Of a DNA stretch of 64,000 bases, positions 26,922-35,261 are shown piece by piece. The DNA lies in assembly GCF_002003665.1 (NCBI RefSeq), contig NZ_JATM01000005.1:118108-182107 (forward strand), written 5' to 3'. Source of the stretch: Bombella intestini. GTDB taxonomy: Bacteria; Pseudomonadota; Alphaproteobacteria; Acetobacterales; Acetobacteraceae. Positions within the stretch are counted from its first letter, which is position 1. The number at the start of each line of letters is the position of its first letter. Position numbers and translations under genes: made by a program. A model generated the notes under the pieces. It saw nothing but the letters and a program-made list of their open reading frames with translations, was not told where the DNA came from and did not search any database.

Positions 26922-27542
26922 ATGAAACGCCTGCCCCTCATTCTTCTTGCCATAACAATTTTCTGGCCGATGGCACACGCAGCAGTACCTGCCATCGCAC
27001 CAACTAATACTCCTCCGACTTCTGCCCCCTCGGACGGGGAGGCTCTGGCTGTTGATATCCTGCATCGTATTGGTCTGGTCTCGCAGAGAGAGAACCACTT
27101 TACCGAAACCCGGCAACTACATGCCCTCCGGGCCCCACTCCATAGCGAAGGACAGCTTCGCTTCATCCCGCCTGATTATGTGGAAAAACTCACCCTTACC
27201 CCCGTGCGGGACAGTTTCATCATGCAGGGCGATACAGTGCGGCTCCAGCATGGCCAGAGCCCGGAGCGGACCATCTCGCTGCATGTAAGCCCAGTCCTAC
27301 AGGTGATGGCAGCGACAATCAGAGGGCCTTTGCAAGGCGATGTCACCCTACTCCAGCATTATTATACACTCTCCGCTACAGGAGATGCCGGACGCTGGAC
27401 ACTGACATTGACCCCCCGCACGGCAGAAACGGCCCATGTCATCCGGCTTGTCCAAATAGAAGGCCGTCATAATACGCTAGACAGTACACACCTTGTTCAG
27501 GCTAACGGTGATGTAACCGACACGGCTATCACCTCACCATGA
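26922..27542 (+). CDS. LolA-like periplasmic carrier protein
   Basis: The 206-residue exported protein has a signal peptide MKRLPLILLAITIFWPMAHA followed by a Pro/Thr-rich linker and a LolA-like domain. LolA folds carry lipoproteins through the periplasm; cluster-specific LolA homologues in aryl polyene loci are thought to carry the lipid-linked pigment to the outer membrane. Visible family features are HFTETRQLHAL near the N-terminus of the domain and GDAGRWTLTLTPR near the end. Identity to true LolA is low, and the role is inferred from context. Its stop overlaps the exporter start (ATGA). Confidence 0.75.
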   Translation: MKRLPLILLAITIFWPMAHAAVPAIAPTNTPPTSAPSDGEALAVDILHRIGLVSQRENHFTETRQLHALRAPLHSEGQLRFIPPDYVEKLTLTPVRDSFIMQGDTVRLQHGQSPERTISLHVSPVLQVMAATIRGPLQGDVTLLQHYYTLSATGDAGRWTLTLTPRTAETAHVIRLVQIEGRHNTLDSTHLVQANGDVTDTAITSP

Positions 27543-29854
27543 AATGCCGCCTTCCCCTTCTACTGGCTCTACTCTGTGCCATCATTGTAGCTGCGGCGAC
27601 ATTCTCAATCATTCCCCTCCGCATGGGGATGCAGGCTTTCCTACCCCGCCCGCATGATGAAAACTCTCAATTCCTGCTGGATGAGCTAAATCACGGGCCA
27701 ACCCAATCCATCATGATCGCCTCTATCAGAGGCAATGATACAGAAAGCCTACTCCAAACCGGACACCGGTTTCATCACGCTCTAGAGGCAACAGGACAGT
27801 TCAGTCTCATTCTGGATGGTCCGGCGTCCCTTTCTTGGCAAAAGGATCAGCCGCTCTTTTTCGACCACCGGTACGGGCTGGCTCCCCATGACCGAACACG
27901 TCTTTTCTCACCGGACGCTCTGAAAGCCGATACGACCCGGCTTTATGATCTTCTCCAGTCCATGGCGGCCCCATTGGTAGAGGAGATCGGACTAAAAGAC
28001 CCAACCGGTGCCTATACCGATTATCTGGCTAGTCTGGAGAGTAGCACACCTCCCGCAAGCATAGACGGCCTTTGGCTGACAACAGACCATCACGCCACGC
28101 TCATGCTACTCCAACTCCACCAGCCGAACCTCGACCCTGCACAGCTAGGGCGGCTTCATCACGCCATTCAAAAGGCCTTTGAAAATAGCCGCCCCCCCAA
28201 TGCGGACTGCCAACTTTTACTCACAGGATCGCCTGCTTTTTCCTTCTTCGCTGCCCAGTCCCTCCGGCATGACATGGACCGCCTCGCCCTGTTGTCCCTT
28301 CTTGTCGTGGTCGGCATACTATATTGGCGTTTTCGCTCTCTGTGGGTTCTGGCAACGCTGGCTATCCCTTTCCTGCTCTCGCTGTCCGTCTCTATGCTCG
28401 TGGTCAAGCTCTGTTTCGGCTGGGTTCATGGCATTGCTGTCGGGTTCGGCATGACCATGCTGGGCGTCTCGCTAGACTATCCCGTCCTACTGCTGGGGCA
28501 TCGGGATAAAGGCGAGGGCATCCCTGTTGTGCTGGGTCGTATTGGTACCAGCTTAAAACTGGCTACACTCACAGCCATTGTCGGACTTTTAAGCATGATC
28601 TTCTGTGGGCTACCCGGCCTCATGGAGCTTGGCTTATTCTCTGCCACGGGTATTCTAACCGCAGCCTGCATTACTATCTGGGTTCTACCCCATCTCGTCA
28701 CACAGGCCGATCTTGCTGCCCATCATCAAGGTGTGTCGCCCTCCCTGCTACGCTGGGAGACTCTCCGCCGCTATCGTGGACTCTGCCTGCTGGTGGCTCC
28801 GCCAGCTCTGGTCCTGCTCCTACTGCATCCCTTCCATATTGAAAAACAGGGGGAAATCCTCAACCCCATTCCTCCTGCCTTACTAGAAACAGACCGACAG
28901 CTACATCAGCAACTTGGTTCCCCACAGCCCAGCCTAATGGCTGTTATCCATGCACCTGACAGTGAGCACGTCCTACAACAGGAAGAGACCCTCCTTGGCC
29001 AGCTCCCTTCCAATCAGGACATGGACCATGCAGCCCGCCTCCTGCCCAGCAAGGCCCTCCAGCAAAAACGGCTGGCCATGTTGCCAACAGCAGATAGCAT
29101 AAGTGCCAGTCTTCGCATGGCACTTCAGGCCTCTCCTTTCCAGCCGGATGCCTTTACCAGCTTGCCCGGTGATGTGGAGCGTGCCCGGCACCTCCCCCCC
29201 CTAGGGTTAGACGATATCGCCGGTACGGCCCTTGCTCACCGCATGGACCTCCTCCTTATGGCACAACATGGCCTCTGGTATGGTCTCATTCTACCCCGCT
29301 CGCCCCAAGCCATAGCGACACTGGAGCATCTACACCAGCAGCGGCCCGACCTTCTGCTCATCAATATGAAAACAGCCGTAGGAGACCTACTACACCCTTA
29401 TGTTCAGAAGGCCGCTGTCTGGTTAGCGGCGGGGATCGTCCTTGCCCTACTTACCCTCTTGATCTGCCAGAAAAACCCGGCCCGTACCGGGCGGCTCGCC
29501 CTGACTTTGGGCCTGACAGGCCTAAGCGTACTAGCTTTCTTGCGCCTTCATAGCCCGGTTTTTTCCATCATCCATATTGTGGCTCTGGCCTTTGTGCTGG
29601 GTGTTGGCATAGATTACGCTCTCTTCTTCAGTCGGCCCCAGCTTGATGAGGCCGAAAGAACCCGAACCCTCCGCACCCTGCTGACCTGCAACCTGATGAC
29701 CATTCTTTCCTTTGTCATTCTGGCGAGCTGTCAGACGCCACTTCTACGGGAACTTGGCCTCACCATTTCTTCTGGAGCGTTATTTGCCATGATGTTCAGC
29801 TTCCTGCTGATGGGCACCATCCCAACCTCCTCCCAGCAGGGAGACCATTCATGA
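27539..29854 (+). CDS. MMPL/RND-family lipid exporter
   Basis: The 771-residue membrane protein has the two-fold RND arrangement: a first transmembrane helix, a large periplasmic domain (about residues 35-245), a five-helix bundle, a second periplasmic domain (about 425-620) and a final bundle containing HIVALAFVLGVGIDYALFF, whose Gly-Ile-Asp-Tyr is typical of MMPL transporters. The first bundle has the equivalent GFGMTMLGVSLDYPVLL. These transporters export lipids using the proton gradient. In this operon it should move the pigment conjugate out of the inner membrane to the LolA-like carrier. It overlaps its neighbours by four bases on both sides. Confidence 0.88.
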   Translation: MKCRLPLLLALLCAIIVAAATFSIIPLRMGMQAFLPRPHDENSQFLLDELNHGPTQSIMIASIRGNDTESLLQTGHRFHHALEATGQFSLILDGPASLSWQKDQPLFFDHRYGLAPHDRTRLFSPDALKADTTRLYDLLQSMAAPLVEEIGLKDPTGAYTDYLASLESSTPPASIDGLWLTTDHHATLMLLQLHQPNLDPAQLGRLHHAIQKAFENSRPPNADCQLLLTGSPAFSFFAAQSLRHDMDRLALLSLLVVVGILYWRFRSLWVLATLAIPFLLSLSVSMLVVKLCFGWVHGIAVGFGMTMLGVSLDYPVLLLGHRDKGEGIPVVLGRIGTSLKLATLTAIVGLLSMIFCGLPGLMELGLFSATGILTAACITIWVLPHLVTQADLAAHHQGVSPSLLRWETLRRYRGLCLLVAPPALVLLLLHPFHIEKQGEILNPIPPALLETDRQLHQQLGSPQPSLMAVIHAPDSEHVLQQEETLLGQLPSNQDMDHAARLLPSKALQQKRLAMLPTADSISASLRMALQASPFQPDAFTSLPGDVERARHLPPLGLDDIAGTALAHRMDLLLMAQHGLWYGLILPRSPQAIATLEHLHQQRPDLLLINMKTAVGDLLHPYVQKAAVWLAAGIVLALLTLLICQKNPARTGRLALTLGLTGLSVLAFLRLHSPVFSIIHIVALAFVLGVGIDYALFFSRPQLDEAERTRTLRTLLTCNLMTILSFVILASCQTPLLRELGLTISSGALFAMMFSFLLMGTIPTSSQQGDHS

Positions 29855-31056
29855 CCGACCTAATCATCACCGCTGGAACGGCCATAAGTGCTATGGGGCG
29901 TGGTGTAGATGCCACCCGGGTCTGCATATTAGAACAGCATCAAACCCTTCAGCCTGATACATTCCAGTCCCCCGGGCATGGCTATATCGGGCGTGTTGCT
30001 GGCGTAGAAACCCATCCATTTCCAGCCGCACTGACCCAATTTGACTGCCGCAACAACAGGCTGGCCGACATGGCCTTAACGACTGATGGCTTCACGGAAG
30101 CTGTTCTGGAGGCCAGGGCACATTATGGTCATCATCGTATTGCCGTCATCATGGGCACCAGCACATCCGGCATCCTAACAACGGAAGAGGCCTACGCCGC
30201 CCGCCCCTGCGAAGATGCCCCACTCCCCCCCAATGTGCTCTATGAGAACACGCAGGACCTCTCCTCCCTGCCACGCTATGTAGCTGCCCGACTGAATATT
30301 ACCGGGCCTACACTGACCATCTCCAATGCCTGCGCCTCCTCCACCCGTGCCTTCATAGACGCAGCCCATCTCATTGCCTCTGGCCTCTGCGATGCGGCTA
30401 TTGTTGGAGGGGCAGACAGCCTCTGCCACATGACACTACAGGGCTTCGCCTCGCTTGGGCTGGTTTCAGCCTCGCCTACCAGACCCTGCGATGCGAAACG
30501 CAGCGGTATTTCCATTGGCGAAGCTGCTGGCTTTGTCCTGCTGGAACGCAGCAATGGTCGCCCTCGCTCTATAAAACCCGCTGGTTATGGTCTTCGCCTT
30601 CTGGGGTATGGTGCCAGCAGTGACGGCCATCATATGTCCTCGCCTGACCCAACAGGCAGCGGAGCCGCCCATGCCATGAAGAAAGCTCTAGACCGAGCAG
30701 GACTGGCACCAGAGGCCATAGACTACATCAACATGCATGGCACGGGGACACAGGCCAACGACCAGATGGAAGACAAGGCCATGGCGTCCCTCTTTGGCAG
30801 TTCCGTGCCCTGTTCCTCCACCAAAGGCTGGTCTGGGCACACATTGGGAGCCTCTGGGATTCTGGAAAGTATGATCTGCGCCATCGCTATGCAGGACCAG
30901 TATCTGCCCCATTGCATGAATAGTCAGATGGTTGATCCTCTCTTCCAGAGTGATATTCTTCTTGTACCCCGTCATGGCAAGCTGAATTATGTCATGAACA
31001 ATTCTTTTGGCTTTGGCGGTACGAATAGCAGCCTCATCTTCGGACCACTGACATGA
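29851..31056 (+). CDS. Beta-ketoacyl synthase (polyene chain extension)
   Basis: This FabF-like ketosynthase of 401 residues has a complete Cys-His-His triad: C161 (NACASST), H296 (NMHGTGT) and H330 (GWSGHTLG), with K325 and the C-terminal FGFGGTNSS loop. It condenses malonyl units onto the aryl starter. It probably forms a heterodimer with the product of the next gene, which overlaps by four bases and lacks the active-site Cys. Confidence 0.92.
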   Translation: MTDLIITAGTAISAMGRGVDATRVCILEQHQTLQPDTFQSPGHGYIGRVAGVETHPFPAALTQFDCRNNRLADMALTTDGFTEAVLEARAHYGHHRIAVIMGTSTSGILTTEEAYAARPCEDAPLPPNVLYENTQDLSSLPRYVAARLNITGPTLTISNACASSTRAFIDAAHLIASGLCDAAIVGGADSLCHMTLQGFASLGLVSASPTRPCDAKRSGISIGEAAGFVLLERSNGRPRSIKPAGYGLRLLGYGASSDGHHMSSPDPTGSGAAHAMKKALDRAGLAPEAIDYINMHGTGTQANDQMEDKAMASLFGSSVPCSSTKGWSGHTLGASGILESMICAIAMQDQYLPHCMNSQMVDPLFQSDILLVPRHGKLNYVMNNSFGFGGTNSSLIFGPLT

Positions 31057-31856
31057 TCATTTCCATAAACGGTATCGGATGTTGGGGTGAAGGGCTGCAT
31101 GGCTGGGAAGAGACAAAAGCAATTTTACAGGGGCAGGCCCAGCATGACCGGACCAGCCTAAAACTACCCCCACCGGAAAGCCTCCCCGCCAATGAACGCC
31201 GCCGGGCCAGTCAGGTCATCCGTCTGGCCATACTCTGCGCAGAAGAAGCCTGCCAACAGGCCGGCTGCCATGCCGGGGAGCTACCCGCCATTTTTGCTAG
31301 CTCCAATGGTGATGGTTATATCATCAACCGTATTCTGAATTCCCTCGCAAGCCCGACGGGGGCTGTATCGCCCTCATTATTTCACAATTCAGTCCATAAT
31401 GCCCCTGCCGGCTACTGGATGATAAGCCACAAAAGCCACCAGCCCGCTGTTTCACTAGGGTTGTATGATGAGACACTCTCTGCCACACTTCTAAAGGCCG
31501 CTGCCGAGGCTTATGCAGAGGAAAAACCCGTCCTTTTCTGCATCTATGATGCACCCATTCCCGGCTCGCTGGGGACAATCCGCCGGACTGGATCATCCTT
31601 TGGTTGTGCTTTCATCCTAACCCCAGCTTCAGGACCGGGACCGATGGGTCAACTGGCACTCTCCTTGAAAGAGGGCCAGTGCACTGATGATCCATTCACG
31701 TCCCTACCCGAAAGCTTGGCAGATATGGCCCGCCACAATCCTGCTGCCCAGATTCTTCCTCTGTTACAAGCCATTGCCCAAGGGCAAGACCTTTCCTTCT
31801 CCCTGCCCTACGGGGCCAATCATCTAACAATTGATCTGACCCATGCTCACCCGTGA
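31053..31856 (+). CDS. Chain-length-factor-like ketosynthase partner
   Basis: At 267 residues this is shorter than a full ketosynthase and matches the ketosynthase N-terminal-like family found in aryl polyene clusters. The active-site region reads SLFHNSVHNAPAGYW with no nucleophilic cysteine, and the GSSFGCAFIL segment near the C-terminal half closes the fold. In characterised systems such a subunit pairs with the active ketosynthase and helps set chain length. The next gene starts 14 bases before its stop, the largest overlap in the operon. Confidence 0.85.
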   Translation: MIISINGIGCWGEGLHGWEETKAILQGQAQHDRTSLKLPPPESLPANERRRASQVIRLAILCAEEACQQAGCHAGELPAIFASSNGDGYIINRILNSLASPTGAVSPSLFHNSVHNAPAGYWMISHKSHQPAVSLGLYDETLSATLLKAAAEAYAEEKPVLFCIYDAPIPGSLGTIRRTGSSFGCAFILTPASGPGPMGQLALSLKEGQCTDDPFTSLPESLADMARHNPAAQILPLLQAIAQGQDLSFSLPYGANHLTIDLTHAHP

Positions 31857-32277
31857 TGACATCCTCCGCCATATTCCTCATCAGGGAGCAAGCTGCCTGC
31901 TGGATGCTGCGACACGCTGGGATGAAACATCACTTGAGGCCACAACCCGGCTCCATAACGTCCCCGCCAACCCCTATAGGGTTGCCGACCATCTTCCTCC
32001 GATCACAGGGATAGAAATGGCCATGCAGGCCGCAGCCCTACATGGTGCTCTAACAGCCCATGAAACACGGCAGGGATGGTTAACCAGCGTCCGGGATGTC
32101 CTGATCCATTGCGACAGGCTGGATAACCCAGCATGGGACAGCCTCACCATCATCGTGACACGGAAACATCAGGCCCATAGTGGCATGATCTATGATTTCA
32201 CCCTGACTGCCCCCTCTGCCGGGCTTCTTCTTGGCGGCACAGGCACCGTCATGCTTCCAACGGATAAACCATCATGA
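31843..32277 (+). CDS. ApeP-like 3-hydroxyacyl-ACP dehydratase
   Basis: A 144-residue hotdog-fold protein of the type found in aryl polyene clusters. IPHQGASCLLD near the N-terminus and PITGIEMAMQAAALHG carry the conserved His/Gly and Glu positions of this dehydratase group. It should remove water from the 3-hydroxyacyl intermediate to build the conjugated polyene, beside the hotdog domain fused to the ligase. Family-level assignment is good, but exact substrate order between the two dehydratases is unknown. Confidence 0.83.
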   Translation: MLTRDDILRHIPHQGASCLLDAATRWDETSLEATTRLHNVPANPYRVADHLPPITGIEMAMQAAALHGALTAHETRQGWLTSVRDVLIHCDRLDNPAWDSLTIIVTRKHQAHSGMIYDFTLTAPSAGLLLGGTGTVMLPTDKPS

Positions 32278-33539
32278 CCCAGTCTCCTACTCCTTGTGAT
32301 GTTCTGATCATTGGCGGCGGCCCCGCTGGCAGCACAGCAGCAACCGTTCTGGCCCGGCGGGGGCTGGATGTCATCATGCTGGAGAAAGACCAGCATCCCC
32401 GCTTCCATATCGGCGAGTCCCTTCTGGCCTGTAATCTCCCTATTCTGGAGCAAATCGGCGTACTGGATGAAGTCGCCGCTATGGGGGTTTACAAACCCGG
32501 TGCTGAGTTCGTGACCGATACCGGTGAGGGGCGGCTATCTTTCCCTTTCCGCTACGCCATAGACCCCAAGGCTGACCATGCCTATCAAGTCCGCCGCTCC
32601 GAGTTTGACGAGCTGCTCTTCCGCAATGCAGCCAAAGCTGGAGCAAAAACCTTTGAGAAAACCCGTGTCATAAAGGTTTCTTTCCCCATCCCGGATGCTC
32701 CTCTTGTCGAGGCAAAAACGGAAGGCGAAAGACCCCGCTTCTTTGCCCCCCGTTTCATTCTTGATGCCTCGGGCCGGGATACGCTCATGCTCCGCCAGCA
32801 TGGGAAGAAATATAGCGACCTCCGCAACAACAAGGCCGCCATCTTCAGCCATTTCCGCAATGTGCCCCGTGCAGAAGGCGAAGGAATGGAGGGGTATATC
32901 TCCGTTCATCTAGTCAAAGGCGGCTGGTTCTGGATGATTCCCCTGCCTGATGACATCATGAGCGTTGGCTTTGTGGGCGACCATGACAGCTTCAAAAATC
33001 ATGGTGGCTCTCTGGACACCCTCTTCTGGAAAACTGTGCAATCCAGCCCTAGCGTACGGGAGCGGATGGCTAATGCGGAGGCTCTAGCACCGCTCACGAC
33101 TACCGGGAACTACTCGTACAAAGGGGACAAAGCCTGGGGCGAACGTTATTTCATCATCGGGGATGCCTTCGGCTTTCTGGACCCTGTTTTCTCATCAGGC
33201 ATCATGCTGGCCATGCAAGGCGCTCTTCGTGGCGCCGATGTTGCCAGTGCGTGGCTGGCCGACCCGGCACAGGGGCGCAAAGCTGCCCGCAAAGCGGAAC
33301 GCCAGACAAGACGGGAAATGCGGCTCATCGGCTGGCTTGTCTATCGCATCAATGACCCACTGCTGCGTTATTTCTTCATGCGGCCAAAGAATAGTCCACT
33401 CCGGATGCGGGATGCCATTATCTCACTTCTGGCTGGCAATTTCTCACCATCATGGCGGATCATGCTTCCCTTCCGAGCCTTCACAATCATTTTTGGCCTG
33501 ACAAAGCGTTTTGGAAAACACAAACGACCCAAAGCCTGA
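32274..33539 (+). CDS. Flavin-dependent halogenase-type oxidoreductase
   Basis: The 421-residue protein has an FAD-binding GGGPAG near residues 14-19 and the RFHIGES loop. It also has the features that distinguish flavin halogenases from monooxygenases: W218-F-W220-M-I222-P223 (WxWxIP), F301/P304/S307/G309 (FxxPxxSxG) and K74 in a VYKPGAEF context where the catalytic lysine lies. It would chlorinate or brominate the aromatic ring, as in xanthomonadins, probably on a carrier-bound substrate, and needs a separate flavin reductase. A non-halogenating oxidoreductase role cannot be excluded without assay. It is the last gene of the operon, overlapping the dehydratase by four bases. Confidence 0.8.
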   Translation: MTQSPTPCDVLIIGGGPAGSTAATVLARRGLDVIMLEKDQHPRFHIGESLLACNLPILEQIGVLDEVAAMGVYKPGAEFVTDTGEGRLSFPFRYAIDPKADHAYQVRRSEFDELLFRNAAKAGAKTFEKTRVIKVSFPIPDAPLVEAKTEGERPRFFAPRFILDASGRDTLMLRQHGKKYSDLRNNKAAIFSHFRNVPRAEGEGMEGYISVHLVKGGWFWMIPLPDDIMSVGFVGDHDSFKNHGGSLDTLFWKTVQSSPSVRERMANAEALAPLTTTGNYSYKGDKAWGERYFIIGDAFGFLDPVFSSGIMLAMQGALRGADVASAWLADPAQGRKAARKAERQTRREMRLIGWLVYRINDPLLRYFFMRPKNSPLRMRDAIISLLAGNFSPSWRIMLPFRAFTIIFGLTKRFGKHKRPKA

Positions 33540-33576
33540 GCGAGCTGTTTCTCTTTCCTGTATCAGAGAAGCAGAA

Positions 33577-34476
33577 TCATGCTGTTTCCAGCCAGTCTGC
33601 CGCCACCCGCTGGACATTCTGACTCAGTCGATTCAGTGCCGACCCGTACAACCTCGGCACTGACCAAAACAAAGGTACGGAAGGACGATGCCCCGGGCTG
33701 ATTTCAACAAGCTCCCCCCGTTGCAAATACTCTTCCACCAAGGGCAAGGGGTGCAAAGCCCACCCCAAACCATACAAGCATAAATCCAGAAACGCCTTGG
33801 AAGAGCCTACCCAACAGGCTGGGGCTCCTAACGTGACACCATGCACAGCCTCAGCCCAGCGGGCCTGAAACAGATCGCTCCTATCAAACCGCAAATAAGG
33901 TGCGCCCTGTAACGCTTCAGCCGTTACACCCTGCGAGAAATGCGCTGCAATTAAGCTCGGGCTGGCACAAGCTACATACGCCATACTGCCCAACGACACC
34001 GTTCTGCACCAGGGCAGCGGGTCGGAGGAAGCCGTCACAGCTGCCATGACATCGCCCGACCGTAGGCGTTCTGCCGTATGCTGTTCATCATCAATGGAAA
34101 TATCCAACGTAATGGTAGGCTCCTGCTCGGCAAAAGCCATCATGGCACGGGAGAACCATGTAGTAATACTATCCGCATTCACGGCAATCTTTACCGTTGC
34201 TGGGAGTGTCGCCGTCCTATCTTGCCAAGCCAGACGGGATGCTAAATCACTCTCCAACACCCTGACACAATCAAAATGGCGACACAGCATTGTCCCCAAC
34301 TTGGTTAATCGACAGGGCTGCCCACGAATAACCAAGACACCGCCCAGACGCTCCTCAAACCCTCGTACACGCTGAGAAACAGCAGAAGGTGTCAGCCCAA
34401 GTGATGCCGCTGCTCGCTCGAAACTGCCTTCCCGTACGACAGCACTGATAGCCGCCAGAGCAGCGTAGTCGAACAT
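33577..34476 (-). CDS. argP: LysR-family regulator ArgP
   Basis: The 299-residue protein has an N-terminal winged helix-turn-helix (GSFERAAASLGLTPSAVSQRVRGFEERLG) close to ArgP/LysG and a C-terminal effector domain. ArgP senses arginine and lysine and switches on the divergent exporter gene, which here is the lysE/argO homologue 72 bp away. ATG 34476 follows an AAGGA ribosome site; an in-frame ATG six codons upstream would run into the probable operator. Convergent with the halogenase gene across 37 bp. Confidence 0.88.
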   Translation of the reverse strand: MFDYAALAAISAVVREGSFERAAASLGLTPSAVSQRVRGFEERLGGVLVIRGQPCRLTKLGTMLCRHFDCVRVLESDLASRLAWQDRTATLPATVKIAVNADSITTWFSRAMMAFAEQEPTITLDISIDDEQHTAERLRSGDVMAAVTASSDPLPWCRTVSLGSMAYVACASPSLIAAHFSQGVTAEALQGAPYLRFDRSDLFQARWAEAVHGVTLGAPACWVGSSKAFLDLCLYGLGWALHPLPLVEEYLQRGELVEISPGHRPSVPLFWSVPRLYGSALNRLSQNVQRVAADWLETA

Positions 34477-34489
34477 GATGAAGTTTTCC

Positions 34490-34502
34490 TTCATTTAGTG
34501 AA
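34490..34502. promoter_or_regulatory. Probable ArgP operator
   Basis: TTCATTTAGTGAA fits the LysR-type T-N11-A rule with TTCA/TGAA arms and sits between the divergent argP and lysE starts. Placement and form agree with an ArgP binding site; no binding data are implied. Confidence 0.5.
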
Positions 34503-34548
34503 ATAAAATAAGCTGTCCTGTATATACCTCACCTGTCATAGACGGGCC

Positions 34549-35175
34549 ATGCACACGATCATCACCCCCATCATCACTGGTTTCTGCCTCGGTGCCTCCG
34601 CCATTATCGCTGTTGGAGCGCAGAATCTTTTTATTCTACGTCAAGGCCTGAAAAAGGAGCATGTGCTGCCCATCCTCCTTCTCTGCGCCAGTGTAGATGC
34701 CATCTTCATTACCGCCTCGGTGCACGGAGTGGGAAAAATTGTCAGGGCTATGCCGTTTGTTACGGACATTCTGACCTACGCCGGAGCGGCCTTTCTCATC
34801 TGGCAAGGGATTTCCGCCCTACGCCATATGGCAACGAACAGCCAAATCTCTCTGGAAGCTCAACCCCCGCAAAGCCTGAAGAAAGTCATGGCTATGACTT
34901 GCGGCTTCACCCTACTGAATCCCCATCTCTATTTAGATACAGTCCTACTTATGGGGTCAGTCAGCCTATCCCAACCTGAAGAAAGCCGATCATGGTTCGG
35001 GTTTGGTGCCGTGCTGGCTAGCTTCGTCTGGTTCCCTCTACTGGGTTACGGAGCACGGGTACTACGCCCCTTTTTCAGCAATCCGCTCTCATGGCGTATT
35101 CTGGACGGACTAACAGCCGTCATCATGCTCACTCTAGCAGGCACATTGCTCTACCATACCGCACTATCCGGCTAG
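34549..35175 (+). CDS. argO: LysE/ArgO-family basic amino acid exporter
   Basis: The 208-residue membrane protein has about six hydrophobic segments. Signature parts are CLGASAIIAVGAQNLFILRQG at the N-terminus and GFTLLNPHLYLDTVLLMG in the middle, both typical of LysE/ArgO. It exports arginine and/or lysine, and the divergent argP supports this. It ends at a strong bidirectional terminator. Confidence 0.92.
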   Translation: MHTIITPIITGFCLGASAIIAVGAQNLFILRQGLKKEHVLPILLLCASVDAIFITASVHGVGKIVRAMPFVTDILTYAGAAFLIWQGISALRHMATNSQISLEAQPPQSLKKVMAMTCGFTLLNPHLYLDTVLLMGSVSLSQPEESRSWFGFGAVLASFVWFPLLGYGARVLRPFFSNPLSWRILDGLTAVIMLTLAGTLLYHTALSG

Positions 35176-35205
35176 AATTGGATCACCCGATCATCCGAAT
35201 ACAGA

Positions 35206-35236
35206 AAAGGCCGCCCATATGGCGGCCTTTCCTTTT
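35206..35236. terminator. Bidirectional terminator, argO/autotransporter
   Basis: AAAGGCCGCC (35206-35215), loop CATAT, GGCGGCCTTT (35221-35230), then CCTTTT. The perfect 10-bp stem has A/T runs on both sides. Confidence 0.93.
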
Positions 35237-35261
35237 GTTATGATCTGGCTCTGGCCTTGGA

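Larger units (their letters stand above)
22271..33539. other. Xanthomonadin-type aryl polyene biosynthetic cluster
   Basis: Eleven genes encode starter supply (chorismatase), loading and dehydration (ligase-hotdog fusion), carrier protein, ketosynthase and chain-length partner, a second dehydratase, a halogenase, lipid acyltransferase, LolA-like carrier, MMPL exporter and a small membrane protein. Nine are on the + strand with junctions of -14 to +4 bases. Aryl polyenes are membrane-bound yellow pigments that protect against oxidants. The boundaries are where function stops making sense: tRNA-Glu on the left and argP on the right. Confidence 0.88.
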
